DNA of 64,000 nt from SIG452 sp045638525 (GTDB taxonomy: Bacteria; Bacillota; Clostridia; UMGS1840). The translations under genes and the position numbers were made by a program. Below the pieces are notes generated by a model. The model had not been told where the DNA came from and did no database searches. It saw only the letters and a list, made by a program, of their open reading frames with translations. How positions within the stretch are numbered: the stretch's first letter is position 1; every line of letters begins with the position of its first letter. The DNA lies in the NCBI GenBank assembly GCA_045638525.1, contig JAZUBQ010000025.1, positions 1 through 64,000 of the forward strand. Direction: 5' to 3'. Below are positions 43,091 through 51,774 of this stretch, piece after piece.

Positions 43091-44581
43091 TTATTTTCCT
43101 TTTTCGTCTAATTCTTGTTCTAAAGTTTCGGTGATAGTTTTCAGCACTTCGATTCTTGCATACCGCTTGTCATCCCCTGCAATCAAATGCCAGGGTGCAA
43201 TTTTGGTATGAGTTTTATCAATCATTTTTTCAATGGTGCAAAGATAATCGTCCCATTTTTCACGGTTACGGAAATCCTCATCGGTCAATTTCCATGATTT
43301 CTGGGGATTTTCTCTACGGTCTTCAAATCGTTTCAACTGTTCTTCTTTGGAAATATGCAGGAAAAATTTGATGACGGTGATGCCGCTTCCAACCAGGTGT
43401 TTTTCCATATCGTTGATTTCAAAGAAAGCACGGTCATATTCTTTCTGGGTACAGAAGCCTTCCACAGCTTCCACCATCACTCTGCCATACCAACTGCGGT
43501 CAAAAATAGCAATGTGTCCCGTTTTGGGGAAGTTTTTCCAGAATCGCCACAGATAGTGATGGGCAAGTTCTTCTTTGGTAGGTGCAGGAGTGGAAACCAC
43601 CTGATAACCACGGGGGTCCAATGCTGTCGTCAGACGTTTGATGGCACCGCCTTTTCCGCCGGCATCCCATCCCTCAAACACAATGATGACAGGTTTTTTC
43701 CGAAGATACAAACGGTTATGCAAAGCTTCCAGTTTCTCCTGATAAAAAGCAAGTTTTTGCTGATATTCTTTCTTTTCCAGTTTTTGGGTCAAATCCACAG
43801 AGTCTAAATAATTGGTGGCAATATGACGGTCTAATATCGGGCGGGGAGATTTGGTTTCTTCCTTCTTGAGTGCAATCTTTTTCTCTAACTCCGCAATTAA
43901 AATCTCAAAAATTCTTAAGGTTGCATAGGTAATATCGTTTGCATTGACTAAGTGCCAGGGAGCATTTTCCTTATCGGTCATTTCGATGATTTTTTCGGAA
44001 ACCTCACGATACTCTTCATATTGTTTATTATGCTTCAAATCGTCTTTAGACACACGCCAGGCAGTTTCTTCGCTGTTCATTAATTTTTTTAATCGCTTCT
44101 TCTGTTCCTCTTTCGAGATATGAACAAAGAACTTGATGAGCAGATTATTGTCATCAGTCAAAAGTTTTTCAAAGGCGTTAATTTCGTCCAAATCGTGATA
44201 AAAACGGCTGTTTTTTACCTTTTTATCAATATGGTCATTTAACACACGACGATACCAGCTACGGTCAAAAATCGCAATTCTTCCCTTTTCGGGAGTTTTG
44301 GTGATGAAACGCCACAAAAACGGATAACGGCTTTCTTCTTCACTTTCGTTTTTGATGGTATAGACGGTGAAGCCACGGGGGTCTAAAGGAAGAATGAAAT
44401 GGTTAATCAGCTGTCCTTTTCCCGAAGCACCCCATCCCTCCATAACAATAATGACGGGAATTTCCAGCGCTCTTGCTTCTCGTTGCAGGGTTGCAAGACG
44501 TTCCTGATAGCCTTCCAGCTTCTTTTTTAATTCCTTTGGAGAATCAGTGGTTAACGTAAGAGTTTCACATTTTTCAAGCAT
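43091..44581 (-). CDS. Two-domain polyphosphate kinase 2 (polyphosphate:AMP phosphotransferase type)
   Basis: PPK2 enzymes move phosphate between polyphosphate and nucleotides. The 496-residue protein has two PPK2 domains in tandem, the arrangement of class II PPK2 that forms ADP from AMP and polyphosphate. Each has a Walker A (GWGASGKG, 49-56; GWDAGGKGG near 303) and a lid/Walker B-like FDRSWY (RIAIFDRSWYRRV; HIAIFDRSWYGRV). The C-terminal copy is usually the active one. Nothing nearby shows a PPK1. It probably belongs to a minus-strand run with the S4 gene. Confidence 0.88.
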   Translation of the reverse strand: MLEKCETLTLTTDSPKELKKKLEGYQERLATLQREARALEIPVIIVMEGWGASGKGQLINHFILPLDPRGFTVYTIKNESEEESRYPFLWRFITKTPEKGRIAIFDRSWYRRVLNDHIDKKVKNSRFYHDLDEINAFEKLLTDDNNLLIKFFVHISKEEQKKRLKKLMNSEETAWRVSKDDLKHNKQYEEYREVSEKIIEMTDKENAPWHLVNANDITYATLRIFEILIAELEKKIALKKEETKSPRPILDRHIATNYLDSVDLTQKLEKKEYQQKLAFYQEKLEALHNRLYLRKKPVIIVFEGWDAGGKGGAIKRLTTALDPRGYQVVSTPAPTKEELAHHYLWRFWKNFPKTGHIAIFDRSWYGRVMVEAVEGFCTQKEYDRAFFEINDMEKHLVGSGITVIKFFLHISKEEQLKRFEDRRENPQKSWKLTDEDFRNREKWDDYLCTIEKMIDKTHTKIAPWHLIAGDDKRYARIEVLKTITETLEQELDEKGK

Positions 44582-44610
44582 AATGGGTACCTGTCTTTCC
44601 GTGTTGTCGG

Positions 44611-45219
44611 TTAAATTTGTCTGTTAAATCTTGTTGCCAAAGGCAACTGATTGAGTAATTTTTTTGTTGTATGATACCATAACTTTATATAGTTGTCTTT
44701 TAGCAGTTCATTTTTCTGATCCACCAAATGGATAAAAGCCTCCGACAATCCGTCCCAATCTTTTATATTGCCTTGTGGATATATTGTCCAATGAATTTCA
44801 TCTATTGTATAATTACTTTTGATAGAATTGTTTTTCATAGAAGTTGTAACCCAATTACTTCTATCATCATCTCCGCCTTTTGCGATGGGAAATATGTGGT
44901 CAATCGTGGGAATCAACTCCCAATATGCAACATGAGTTTCGGTCATTTTCCAATGCGGGTGGAATGGAAATTCATCAGGAAAATAGGTGGATAATACTTT
45001 CAGTATTCCGGGATTTAAAAGTTTTTCTCCTGTATATCTGTCAATAAAGCCGTCTCTTATAAACTGTTCCATTTTTTGGGTTGTTGTATAAGTACGCTTT
45101 TTTATCTCATATATTTTATGTGGATATTCATTGATAATAATTTGTTTTGCTGAATTTTCTTGATTTTCTTTGAGCATCGTAACAACATCTGAAATGATAT
45201 CGCTTTTTTCTTTTGACAT
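44611..45219 (-). CDS. HNH endonuclease domain protein
   Basis: The 202-residue protein has an HNH core: TIDHIFPIAKGGDDDRSNWV with D107 and H108, N122 and a following N near 130-131 (SMKNNSIKSN). Upstream is FIDRYTGEKLLNPG, another common HNH-family segment. It could be a host nuclease, a solitary restriction-like enzyme or a mobile-element remnant; no methyltransferase or intron is adjacent. AAAAAGGGA precedes the start. Confidence 0.75.
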   Translation of the reverse strand: MSKEKSDIISDVVTMLKENQENSAKQIIINEYPHKIYEIKKRTYTTTQKMEQFIRDGFIDRYTGEKLLNPGILKVLSTYFPDEFPFHPHWKMTETHVAYWELIPTIDHIFPIAKGGDDDRSNWVTTSMKNNSIKSNYTIDEIHWTIYPQGNIKDWDGLSEAFIHLVDQKNELLKDNYIKLWYHTTKKLLNQLPLATRFNRQI

Positions 45220-45293
45220 TATTGAAATCCCTTTTTTCTGTATTGTCGATATACACGCTTTGCGTGATGGATATCGAGCGGTTTTTACAACAA

Positions 45294-45333
45294 AGGGACA
45301 GCACCCTCAATCCTCTTGGGGGCGTTGTCCCTC
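45294..45333. other. Stem-loop between aminotransferase and HNH genes
   Basis: AGGGACA pairs with TGTCCCT around an inner GC-rich stem. On the plus strand it is followed by a TTTTTT run 6 bases on. It may be a terminator for transcripts in this gap or another family B palindrome. Confidence 0.5.
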
Positions 45334-45341
45334 ATCATTTT

Positions 45342-46541
45342 TTAGTCAGTTAAATTGGAAACGAAGCGTGCTAAGCGTTCCATTCCTTTTTCAATGCTGT
45401 CCATACCGGTTGCATAAGACCAACGGCAGAAATCGTCGGTACCGAATCCGGAGCCGGGCACCAATGCCACCAGTTCTTTTTCCAGTAAGAGAGAACAGAA
45501 ATCGTCAGAAGTGTTGATGGTAACACCTTCATATTTTTTGCCCTTCACTTTGGAAATGTTCATCATAATGTAAAATGCACCTTTGGGCATTCTGCAAGAA
45601 AGCCCGGGGATTGCATTGATTTTTTCATACATGTAGTTTTTGCGTTCTTCAAAGTGTGTTTTCATATTATATACACAGTCCAAAGAACCATCCAGCGCTG
45701 CGATTGCTGCCGCCTGCGCAATGGAGTTGGGGTTGGATGTAGCGTGAGACTGAATGTTTGCCATTACCTTTGCCAGATGTTCTTCACAAGCGGTGTAGCC
45801 GATACGCCAACCGGTCATAGCATAGGTTTTGGAAACTGCATTTACGGTAACGGTGAGTTTTTTGATTTCTTCGCCTAAGGTTGCGATAGAAACGGTGTCA
45901 CCTTCGTAAATCAGATGTTCATATACTTCATCAGAAATTACCACAATCTGTTTTTTCACACAGAAGTCTGCAATTTTCTGCAGTTCTTCTTTGGAATATA
46001 CCGCACCGGTAGGATTGGAGGGGCTGCACAGGATAACCGCTACGGTTTTATCGGTCACAACTTCTTCCAGTTCTTCCACGGTAAATTTAAAGTCGTGTTC
46101 TTCGGTGGTGTTTAAGATGACGGGAACACCGTCAGCCAGTTTTACCATTTCGGGATAGCTTACCCAATAAGGTGCCGGCACGATTACTTCATCACCGGGG
46201 TCACAAATTGCCATAAAGATGTTGGTTAAGGAATGTTTTGCACCATTGGAAATTACGATGTTTTTTGCTTCGTAATCCAAGTTGTTTTCCCGTTTTAATT
46301 TTCTCACAATCGCCTGTTTTAATGCAGGAGTACCGGAAGCGGGAGTATATTTGGTCATTCCTTTTGCCAGTGCGTCAATGGCTGCCTGTTTGATATGGTC
46401 GGGAGTGTCAAAATCGGGTTCGCCGGTTCCGAAACCAACCGCATCAATTCCTTCTGCCTTCATTGCTTTGAATTTGGAATCAATGGCAAGGGTGGGAGAT
46501 GCAGAAACTGCACCGCCTTTTTTACTGATTTTAATATCCAT
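45342..46541 (-). CDS. aspB: Class I aspartate/aromatic aminotransferase
   Basis: This PLP enzyme transfers the amino group of aspartate (or a related amino acid) to 2-oxoglutarate. The 399-residue protein shows FGTGEPDFDTPDHIKQAA near the N-terminus, YTPASGTPALKQAI, the SPSNPTGAVYS substrate loop, VISDEVYEHLIY and the PLP lysine in VSKTYAMTGWRIGY near 236. These match the AspB/AspC Ib group. The start ATG at 46539-46541 has GGAG nine bases upstream; a frame extending to 46574 lacks a site. A promoter lies at 46661-46689. Confidence 0.92.
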   Translation of the reverse strand: MDIKISKKGGAVSASPTLAIDSKFKAMKAEGIDAVGFGTGEPDFDTPDHIKQAAIDALAKGMTKYTPASGTPALKQAIVRKLKRENNLDYEAKNIVISNGAKHSLTNIFMAICDPGDEVIVPAPYWVSYPEMVKLADGVPVILNTTEEHDFKFTVEELEEVVTDKTVAVILCSPSNPTGAVYSKEELQKIADFCVKKQIVVISDEVYEHLIYEGDTVSIATLGEEIKKLTVTVNAVSKTYAMTGWRIGYTACEEHLAKVMANIQSHATSNPNSIAQAAAIAALDGSLDCVYNMKTHFEERKNYMYEKINAIPGLSCRMPKGAFYIMMNISKVKGKKYEGVTINTSDDFCSLLLEKELVALVPGSGFGTDDFCRWSYATGMDSIEKGMERLARFVSNLTD

Positions 46542-46660
46542 TTCTATCGATCTCCAATCTGTTGCTTTCGCCAAAAATCACCGATGACTTTATGCCTTGT
46601 TCCAATCGGGAATCTGCGAATTTTGCAAACTTTTTCGTTTAAAATTTCAAGCCGGATTCT

Positions 46661-46689
46661 ATTTTACTATATTGTACGGAAAAAATCAA
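46661..46689 (-). promoter_or_regulatory. aspB promoter
   Basis: On the minus strand TTGATT (46684-46689), 17-base spacer, TAAAAT (46661-46666). Confidence 0.6.
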
Positions 46690-46741
46690 GGCTTTGTGCA
46701 AGAATTTTGCAATTTTTTTTACCTGTTCCGTCATTTTTTAT

Positions 46742-48490
46742 TTATTCTTCTTCGGAAGCGGAAAATTCCCCTTTCACGCCTCGTCGGAATACATCCAGTG
46801 TTTCGGGCGTTTCGTCCAGATAATAGGGTCTGGCGATGATGTGTTGCATTCCTTCTCTGAAATCACGGTCGCCTGAGTTAAACCAGACTGCCGCTTTGAT
46901 GTTTTTATAGTCACCGATGTGGGTGAACATTTCTCTCATCCACTGTGCTTTATCTCCGCCGTATGAGGAAGATGCAAACTCGGTGATAATCCAGGGAACG
47001 TCCGGGAAGGTTTTGGAATACAGCGCATTTAACCCATCAAAAGAAGGTTTGAATTCGTCCCATGTTTCGCCAAATACAGAGTTAAAATAGTCTCCTGTGT
47101 TATATTTGGTCACACCCAGAAGCTGAATCTGGTCATTACCGGGATAGTAGTTCATATAGTTGTTAAAGCTTGCGGGAGGATAGTTTCCATACTGAGGATT
47201 GAAAATCCAGATAACGTTTTCTACCCCTTCTTCCTGGAAAATTCTGAAAATTCGGGAATGAACCATACGATAAATATCGGGGTCCTGCATGGTTACCACG
47301 CCGCTGTAACTACACCAGTCGGTATTCATTTCGTTATTGACACGGAATAAAACCGGATGTGCAAATTCTTTCATCGCTTTGGCATATTTTCTAATCTGGT
47401 CATCCCACAAACCGTCAATCACTTCAAAATTGGGGTTTGCCGCAGAATCCAGTCCTGCGTGGTCAACTGTGCAAACCTGCAAGGTCAACTCGGTGATTTT
47501 ACCGTCATCATAAGCTTCCTGAAGTCCTTTTACCGGCGGTTCTTCCATCAGATAAGTATATCCCATGCAAAGCTCAAACTGATGTCCCAGCTTTTTCTGC
47601 AGTTCTCCCATTGTGGGCGCCATTCCTTCCACAGTAATCAGCTTGGGATTATACACGCCCCAAAGCACATCTTCACGATTGCACAATTCTTCATAAAAAG
47701 CAGCGGTTTCTTCATTCCATTTGGGTAATACAGGAGTGGTATCCACCGTATTCACCATCTGTCCCACAGACGGAATACGGGTTAAAGATTTGATAATGCT
47801 TTCCACCTGTTGCGGATCATATTCGGCAGCTTTAATCATAATACGGTGATAGAGTTTGCCCATACTCTGATCCATAATATAAGCATAAGTATAGGAATTC
47901 AGTCTGACAGTGCTTCCTTCGGCAGGGGTACGGGTCACACTTAACAGTCTTACTCTGTGCTCACCCATATTGCAAAGCAAGTCCCGATGCAAGGTGATAT
48001 TGTTTGCCTTCTGGAATTCGGGATTTCCAACATATTTGTTGATGTATTCATCCAGATATCCAACGGTATCATCGTAGGGAGATGCCTCCAGAGTCAGAAG
48101 CACTTCATAGTCATCGGCAAAACCACGAATACCGCCGTCACCCAGGTCAAATTCAAACTTCACATAACCGGGCAAATCTACATAAAATCCGTTGGGGAAA
48201 TCCACCACACGGGTAAAGGCAGCCTGGTCGCGTGTTTTTTTCATACGGTAAACTTTTTTGACGTCATAGCGTAAATCCGCCTGCGTGGGGTCTGCCAGAC
48301 GCATATTGTTCTGATATGCTTCAATGTCGGTCACAGCCGTCAAATCATCGGTGTATTCATGCTGTTCCGTTTGCACCGAGTTGTTTGAACCCAAGGATGC
48401 CAATTCCGGTCTGAAGAACAAATAAAGTGCTAATAAAAGCACTACGACTACGCCAACCACAAGAAATAAAATATTCCGTTTTTTAGCCAT
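46742..48490 (-). CDS. Membrane-anchored GH26-like glycoside hydrolase
   Basis: The 582-residue protein has one N-terminal membrane helix (about 6-28), a region of about 200 residues without recognised domain, and a C-terminal (beta/alpha)8-like domain. The candidate acid/base Glu is in HPVLFRVNNEMNTDW near 384 and the nucleophile in WIITEFASS near 502, the spacing and motifs of family GH26 (mannanase, beta-1,3-xylanase or lichenase). The specific glycan cannot be told. A promoter lies just upstream, divergent from the sugar kinase gene. Confidence 0.72.
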   Translation of the reverse strand: MAKKRNILFLVVGVVVVLLLALYLFFRPELASLGSNNSVQTEQHEYTDDLTAVTDIEAYQNNMRLADPTQADLRYDVKKVYRMKKTRDQAAFTRVVDFPNGFYVDLPGYVKFEFDLGDGGIRGFADDYEVLLTLEASPYDDTVGYLDEYINKYVGNPEFQKANNITLHRDLLCNMGEHRVRLLSVTRTPAEGSTVRLNSYTYAYIMDQSMGKLYHRIMIKAAEYDPQQVESIIKSLTRIPSVGQMVNTVDTTPVLPKWNEETAAFYEELCNREDVLWGVYNPKLITVEGMAPTMGELQKKLGHQFELCMGYTYLMEEPPVKGLQEAYDDGKITELTLQVCTVDHAGLDSAANPNFEVIDGLWDDQIRKYAKAMKEFAHPVLFRVNNEMNTDWCSYSGVVTMQDPDIYRMVHSRIFRIFQEEGVENVIWIFNPQYGNYPPASFNNYMNYYPGNDQIQLLGVTKYNTGDYFNSVFGETWDEFKPSFDGLNALYSKTFPDVPWIITEFASSSYGGDKAQWMREMFTHIGDYKNIKAAVWFNSGDRDFREGMQHIIARPYYLDETPETLDVFRRGVKGEFSASEEE

Positions 48491-48549
48491 ATAAACCTCC
48501 GTAAATAATTCCCGATTCCTTCGGTTTTATCTCATATTTCACTCATTTT

Positions 48550-48578
48550 ATTATAACAGACAACTTTCGGTTTGTAAA
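48550..48578 (-). promoter_or_regulatory. Promoter of the GH26-like gene
   Basis: On the minus strand TTTACA (48573-48578), 17-base spacer, TATAAT (48550-48555). Confidence 0.8.
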
Positions 48579-48596
48579 CTATTTTTTTTAAATTTA

Positions 48597-48625
48597 TTGA
48601 TTCTTTTTCCCCTTTGTGGTAAACT
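48597..48625 (+). promoter_or_regulatory. Promoter of the sugar kinase gene
   Basis: TTGATT (48597-48602), 17-base spacer, TAAACT (48620-48625). The leader is only about 18 bases. Confidence 0.55.
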
Positions 48626-48647
48626 ATAAAAAAAGGAGGAACGATTT

Positions 48648-49526
48648 GTGAACGTATTGGCATTTGGAGAAATTTTGTTTGACTGTTATCCCACAGGGGA
48701 TAAAATCGGCGGTGCTCCCTTTAATTTTGCGGCACATCTGGCGCAACTGGGAGAATCAACCTGTCTGTACGGTGCAGTAGGCCGGGACGATTTGGGCGAA
48801 AAAGCAATCCGTCTGGCACAAGATTACGGCGTAAATACCGAGTTTTTACAAAAAAATCCCGATTATCCCACCGGGATTTGCAAAGTAACCTATCAGAATC
48901 AGGAACCAAACTATGATTTAAGCCAGGAAAGTGCCTCTGACCACATTTTATATCAAAAGATTCCTGCCGACAAATCCTTTGACGTGTTATATTTCGGAAC
49001 CCTTGCCTGCCGGATGGAAACTTCTAAAAATACCCTGCAACAGCTGAAAAAATCCCATCCCTTCTCCACGCTGTTTTTCGATATGAATCTGCGACAAAAC
49101 TACTACACACAGGAGTTGGTGAAGGAAGGACTGCAATCCGCCGATATGGTCAAAATGAATCGGGAAGAATATTTTTTCATAAAGGAAATCGCCTCTGTGA
49201 CAGAGGAGATAACCGAGCTTTCTTTAAAAGAAATCTGCCGAAAATACAACATCAAAACCGCTATTTTAACCTTAGACAAAGATGGTGCCTGCGTGTGGGA
49301 CGAAACCCAGGGTTTTTATCAGGCAGAAGCCGCCGAAACAAACTTCGTATCTGCGGTGGGTGCCGGAGACAGTTTTTGTGCGTGTTTTTTATACCATTAT
49401 ATGAAGGGGCGTCCGCTGTCGGTTTGTCTTAAAAAAGCTTCCCTGCTTTCCGCCTTTGTAGTTTCCAAAGAAGAAGCCATCCCCGTTTATCCCGAAAAAT
49501 TATTAAAAATTTTGACAGAAGAATAA
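48648..49526 (+). CDS. PfkB-family sugar kinase (fructokinase-like)
   Basis: The 292-residue protein phosphorylates a sugar, probably fructose, with ATP. The ribokinase/PfkB fold is shown by the N-terminal GEILFDCYPTGDKIGGAPFNFAAHLAQLG and the C-terminal SAVGAGDSFCACFLY with catalytic Asp near 241. The start is GTG at 48648, eight bases after AAAGGAGGAA. The gene is divergent from the GH26-like gene with a shared 157-base promoter region. Confidence 0.85.
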   Translation: MNVLAFGEILFDCYPTGDKIGGAPFNFAAHLAQLGESTCLYGAVGRDDLGEKAIRLAQDYGVNTEFLQKNPDYPTGICKVTYQNQEPNYDLSQESASDHILYQKIPADKSFDVLYFGTLACRMETSKNTLQQLKKSHPFSTLFFDMNLRQNYYTQELVKEGLQSADMVKMNREEYFFIKEIASVTEEITELSLKEICRKYNIKTAILTLDKDGACVWDETQGFYQAEAAETNFVSAVGAGDSFCACFLYHYMKGRPLSVCLKKASLLSAFVVSKEEAIPVYPEKLLKILTEE

Positions 49527-49546
49527 AAAACGCATATTCAAAAAAC

Positions 49547-49584
49547 AAAGAAAACAAGAGAAAACGAAAGAAAACGAAAGAAAA
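49547..49584 (+). repeat. GAAAAC/GAAAG short tandem repeat
   Basis: A polypurine tract of imperfect 10-base units (GAAAACGAAA) lies between the sugar kinase and the rplM promoter. It could act as an A-tract UP element; this is inference. Confidence 0.4.
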
Positions 49585-49617
49585 TTATTTTTAGATTGAA
49601 AAATTTCAAAAAAATGG

Positions 49618-49646
49618 TTGACAAAGGGAAAATCTTCTTGTATAAT
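49618..49646 (+). promoter_or_regulatory. rplM-rpsI promoter
   Basis: TTGACA (49618-49623), 17-base spacer, TATAAT (49641-49646), both consensus. The leader of about 65 bases has a weak GTTC/GAAC hairpin; I could not confirm an L13-type autoregulatory leader. Confidence 0.92.
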
Positions 49647-49716
49647 GATATCCGTTCGCAAAATGTGAACACAAAATTTGATTAAAATAAAGATTAAATA
49701 AACTCGGAGGTTTCTT

Positions 49717-50148
49717 ATGAAAGATACTTATCTTGCAAAAGCAGGACAGACCGAATCTAAATGGTACATTGTAGACGCTGCAGATGTTTCTTTAGGTAGA
49801 ACCGCTGCAAAAGTTGCTTCCATTTTAAGAGGTAAACATCGTCCTGAATTCACTCCCAACGTTGACCTGGGAGACCACGTTATCGTTATCAACGCTGAAA
49901 AAGCTGTATTAACCGGTAACAAACTGAAAAACAAAATCTACTACAGACACACCGGTTACATCGGCGGCTTAAAAGCAGTTCCCTACGAAAAACTGATGGC
50001 TGAAAATCCGGAAAAAGCTATGATGCTGGCAATCAAAGGCATGCTGCCCCACAACTCTCTGGGCAGAAAAATGGCTACCAAAGTTAGAATTTACAAAGGT
50101 GCTGAGCACGAAAACGCAGCTCAGAAACCCGAAGTATACAACGGTTAA
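49717..50148 (+). CDS. rplM: 50S ribosomal protein L13
   Basis: The 143-residue length, the ADVSLGRTAAKVASILRGKHRPEFTPNVDLGDHV region and the KGMLPHNSLGRKM motif identify L13. The ribosome site is CGGAGG. It is followed after 17 bases by rpsI, the classic L13-S9 operon. Confidence 0.98.
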   Translation: MKDTYLAKAGQTESKWYIVDAADVSLGRTAAKVASILRGKHRPEFTPNVDLGDHVIVINAEKAVLTGNKLKNKIYYRHTGYIGGLKAVPYEKLMAENPEKAMMLAIKGMLPHNSLGRKMATKVRIYKGAEHENAAQKPEVYNG

Positions 50149-50165
50149 TAGGGAGGATTTAAGAT

Positions 50166-50564
50166 ATGGCTAAAAATTTAGAAGTATATCTTGGCACCGG
50201 CAGAAGAAAAAGCTCTGTAGCAAGAGTTCGTCTGGTTCCCGGTAAAGGTAACATCATCATCAATAAAAGAGATATCGACGATTATTTTGGTTTAGAAACC
50301 TTAAAATTAGTTGTTAGACAGCCCCTGAACTTAACCGCAACCGCAGGTCAGTTTGACGTTTTAGTTAACGTATATGGCGGTGGTGTTTCCGGTCAGGCAG
50401 GTGCTATCAGACACGGTATCACCAGAGCGCTGATCAACTTCAACGCTGAATTAAAATCCGAACTGAAAAAAGCTGGTTTCGTAACTCGTGACCCTCGTAT
50501 GAAAGAAAGAAAGAAATACGGCTTGAAAGCAGCTCGTCGTGCACCTCAGTTCTCCAAAAGATAA
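50166..50564 (+). CDS. rpsI: 30S ribosomal protein S9
   Basis: The 132-residue protein has the canonical GTGRRKSSVARVRL start, the GGVSGQAGAIRHGITRAL middle and the APQFSKR C-terminus that reaches the ribosomal P site. The last codons fall in a 14-bp sequence (50552-50565) repeated at 51775, so rpsI remains intact while its 3' end is duplicated. The rpsI 3' end is a known integration site for some integrative elements. Confidence 0.98.
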   Translation: MAKNLEVYLGTGRRKSSVARVRLVPGKGNIIINKRDIDDYFGLETLKLVVRQPLNLTATAGQFDVLVNVYGGGVSGQAGAIRHGITRALINFNAELKSELKKAGFVTRDPRMKERKKYGLKAARRAPQFSKR

Positions 50565-50565
50565 T
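50552..50565 (+). repeat. att-like direct repeat, left copy (rpsI 3' end)
   Basis: CTCCAAAAGATAAT covers the last codons and stop of rpsI. An identical copy is at 51775-51788. Confidence 0.8.
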
Positions 50566-50579
50566 TATTATCTACTACA

Positions 50580-50613
50580 AATCCCAGAAACACAAGGTTT
50601 CTGGGATTTTTTT
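50580..50613 (+). terminator. Terminator after rpsI
   Basis: AAATCCCAGAAAC pairs with GTTTCTGGGATTT, then a T run. It lies inside the element bounded by the 14-bp repeats. Confidence 0.9.
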
Positions 50614-50620
50614 ATGTCCT

Positions 50621-50641
50621 TTGTCGGGAATTTGTCGCAAA
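50621..50641 (+). repeat. Paired arm-like repeats, left end of element
   Basis: TTGTCGGGAA (50621-50630) and TTGTCGCAAA (50632-50641) are 11 bases apart. The same kind of pair is at the right end (51648-51667). Such repeats are typical of arm-type integrase binding sites. Confidence 0.5.
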
Positions 50642-50752
50642 TGGGTTGCTACAACAAAAAAATACTGATACCTTATTCAGTAGCAGTATTAAGCAAATCA
50701 TTGCATAATGAGTCAGATATTCACAAAATCTAATTTATATCATAAAATAGTA

Positions 50753-50780
50753 TTGACATTTACAATTTTTATGGTATAAT
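50753..50780 (+). promoter_or_regulatory. Promoter upstream of the 32-nt repeats
   Basis: TTGACA (50753-50758), 16-base spacer, TATAAT (50775-50780). The expected RNA would run about 110 bases, through the two tandem repeats, to the terminator at 50986. Confidence 0.8.
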
Positions 50781-50899
50781 ATAGTTGAAGATAATAATAG
50801 GCATAGTATAACTTGGAAAATTCAAAATACTTTACACTTGTTAATTTTTTGTTAATAAGTATGTGCATATTATTTCTTCATATGTAAATGATAATGATT

Positions 50900-50963
50900 G
50901 TCGGAATGGAGACCTAAAACCCATTCGAGTGGTCGGAATGGAGACCTAAAACCCATCTCGATG
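50900..50963 (+). ncRNA. Two 32-nt tandem repeats: candidate type III antitoxin RNA
   Basis: Unit 1 (50900-50931) and unit 2 (50932-50963) share their first 25 bases exactly (GTCGGAATGGAGACCTAAAA, then CCCAT) and differ only in the last seven (TCGAGTG, CTCGATG). Within a unit GAATGG can pair with CCATTC around AGACCTAAAAC. In ToxIN/CptIN/TenpIN systems a promoter, tandem 30-45-nt RNA repeats, a terminator and an RNase toxin gene occur in this order. The same order is seen here. Only two repeats are visible. Confidence 0.6.
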
Positions 50964-50985
50964 GCAGAGATAACTGCTAAAAATC

Positions 50986-51017
50986 AAATGGGATGACTTT
51001 GTCATCCCATTTATTTT
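50986..51017 (+). terminator. Terminator between the repeats and the toxin-like gene
   Basis: AAATGGGATGAC (50986-50997) pairs with GTCATCCCATTT (51001-51012), followed by ATTTTT. It ends 18 bases before the start codon, so readthrough would set the RNA-to-protein ratio as in type III systems. Confidence 0.85.
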
Positions 51018-51034
51018 TAAAGGGATTTACTAAA

Positions 51035-51679
51035 ATGGATAAAATAAGTTTTAAAGAAAGAGTAAGGCAAACTGTAATAGATTGCTCAAAAAAATACAAA
51101 AGCAACTATGTCGACTATGATTATCTGGTTTGTTCTAAGGCATTTACAAAAAAAGATTATTACATAATAAGTGCCTATGAAGATAACTATCAACATCTAA
51201 CGGGAGTTCATTCTCTAATATCTCCACAAGATTTTTTTAATAAATGTTATGATGGTTCTTTATCAGAATGCGATTTTGATTTTATTAAAAAAGGACAATC
51301 TGAAAAGAGTGTAAAAGGTTCTGTGCGTGAAAAAATAGCAGTACTAGATAGTACAATGGACTTATTTTCATACCCAGAAATATATGTTGAAGAATCTTTT
51401 CATAAGAATAGAGTCTTCTGTTCTTTTGCAACTGCAATTAATTCTTTTACATTGGGTTTTGCTAATGACAAATATGCAACTCCTAAATCACTATTGAAAA
51501 ACAACAAATTAAGCAACAATCTTAATAAGGTTGATTTAATTATAAGGAAACACAAAACAGAGGAATTGTATAATGAAATTGTTTTAGTCAATAATGAAAC
51601 CATTAAAAACTACTATGACAGAATAGAACACCTACTATCCAGTGAACTTGTCGCAAGTTTGTCGCAACACAAGAATTAA
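51035..51679 (+). CDS. PBECR4-like domain protein, candidate RNase toxin
   Basis: The 214-residue protein resembles the PBECR4 family (Phage-Barnase-EndoU-ColicinE5/D-RelE-like nucleases) by NYQHLTGVHSLISPQDFFNKCYDGSLSECDF, GSVREKIAVL and the FCSFATAINSFTLGFA stretch. This is family memory without a search. The start ATG at 51035 follows AAAGGGATT; an upstream in-frame extension crosses the terminator. AT-rich codon use contrasts with rplM-rpsI, consistent with transfer. The upstream repeats and terminator suggest that an RNA antitoxin controls it. The right arm-like repeats overlap its last codons. Confidence 0.65.
   Translation: MDKISFKERVRQTVIDCSKKYKSNYVDYDYLVCSKAFTKKDYYIISAYEDNYQHLTGVHSLISPQDFFNKCYDGSLSECDFDFIKKGQSEKSVKGSVREKIAVLDSTMDLFSYPEIYVEESFHKNRVFCSFATAINSFTLGFANDKYATPKSLLKNNKLSNNLNKVDLIIRKHKTEELYNEIVLVNNETIKNYYDRIEHLLSSELVASLSQHKN
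51648..51667 (+). repeat. Paired arm-like repeats, right end of element
   Basis: TTGTCGCAA occurs at 51648-51656 and 51659-51667, 11 bases apart, in the same orientation as the left pair (50621-50641). Confidence 0.5.
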
Positions 51680-51774
51680 AATTAGAAAACATTAAAAAAC
51701 AAAAAACAAGATAAACTCTATGTTTTTTAACATTACACCACATCACAAAACACTAAAAAACACTAGGAATTAAA

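Noticed and set aside
49647..49716. L13-type autoregulatory leader before rplM
   Set aside because: Only a weak four-base stem is visible; the known leader structure could not be matched by eye.
50900..50963. Two repeats considered as a CRISPR array
   Set aside because: The period is 32 bases with only seven variable bases, so there is no spacer of useful length and no cas gene. A terminator and a toxin-like gene follow instead.
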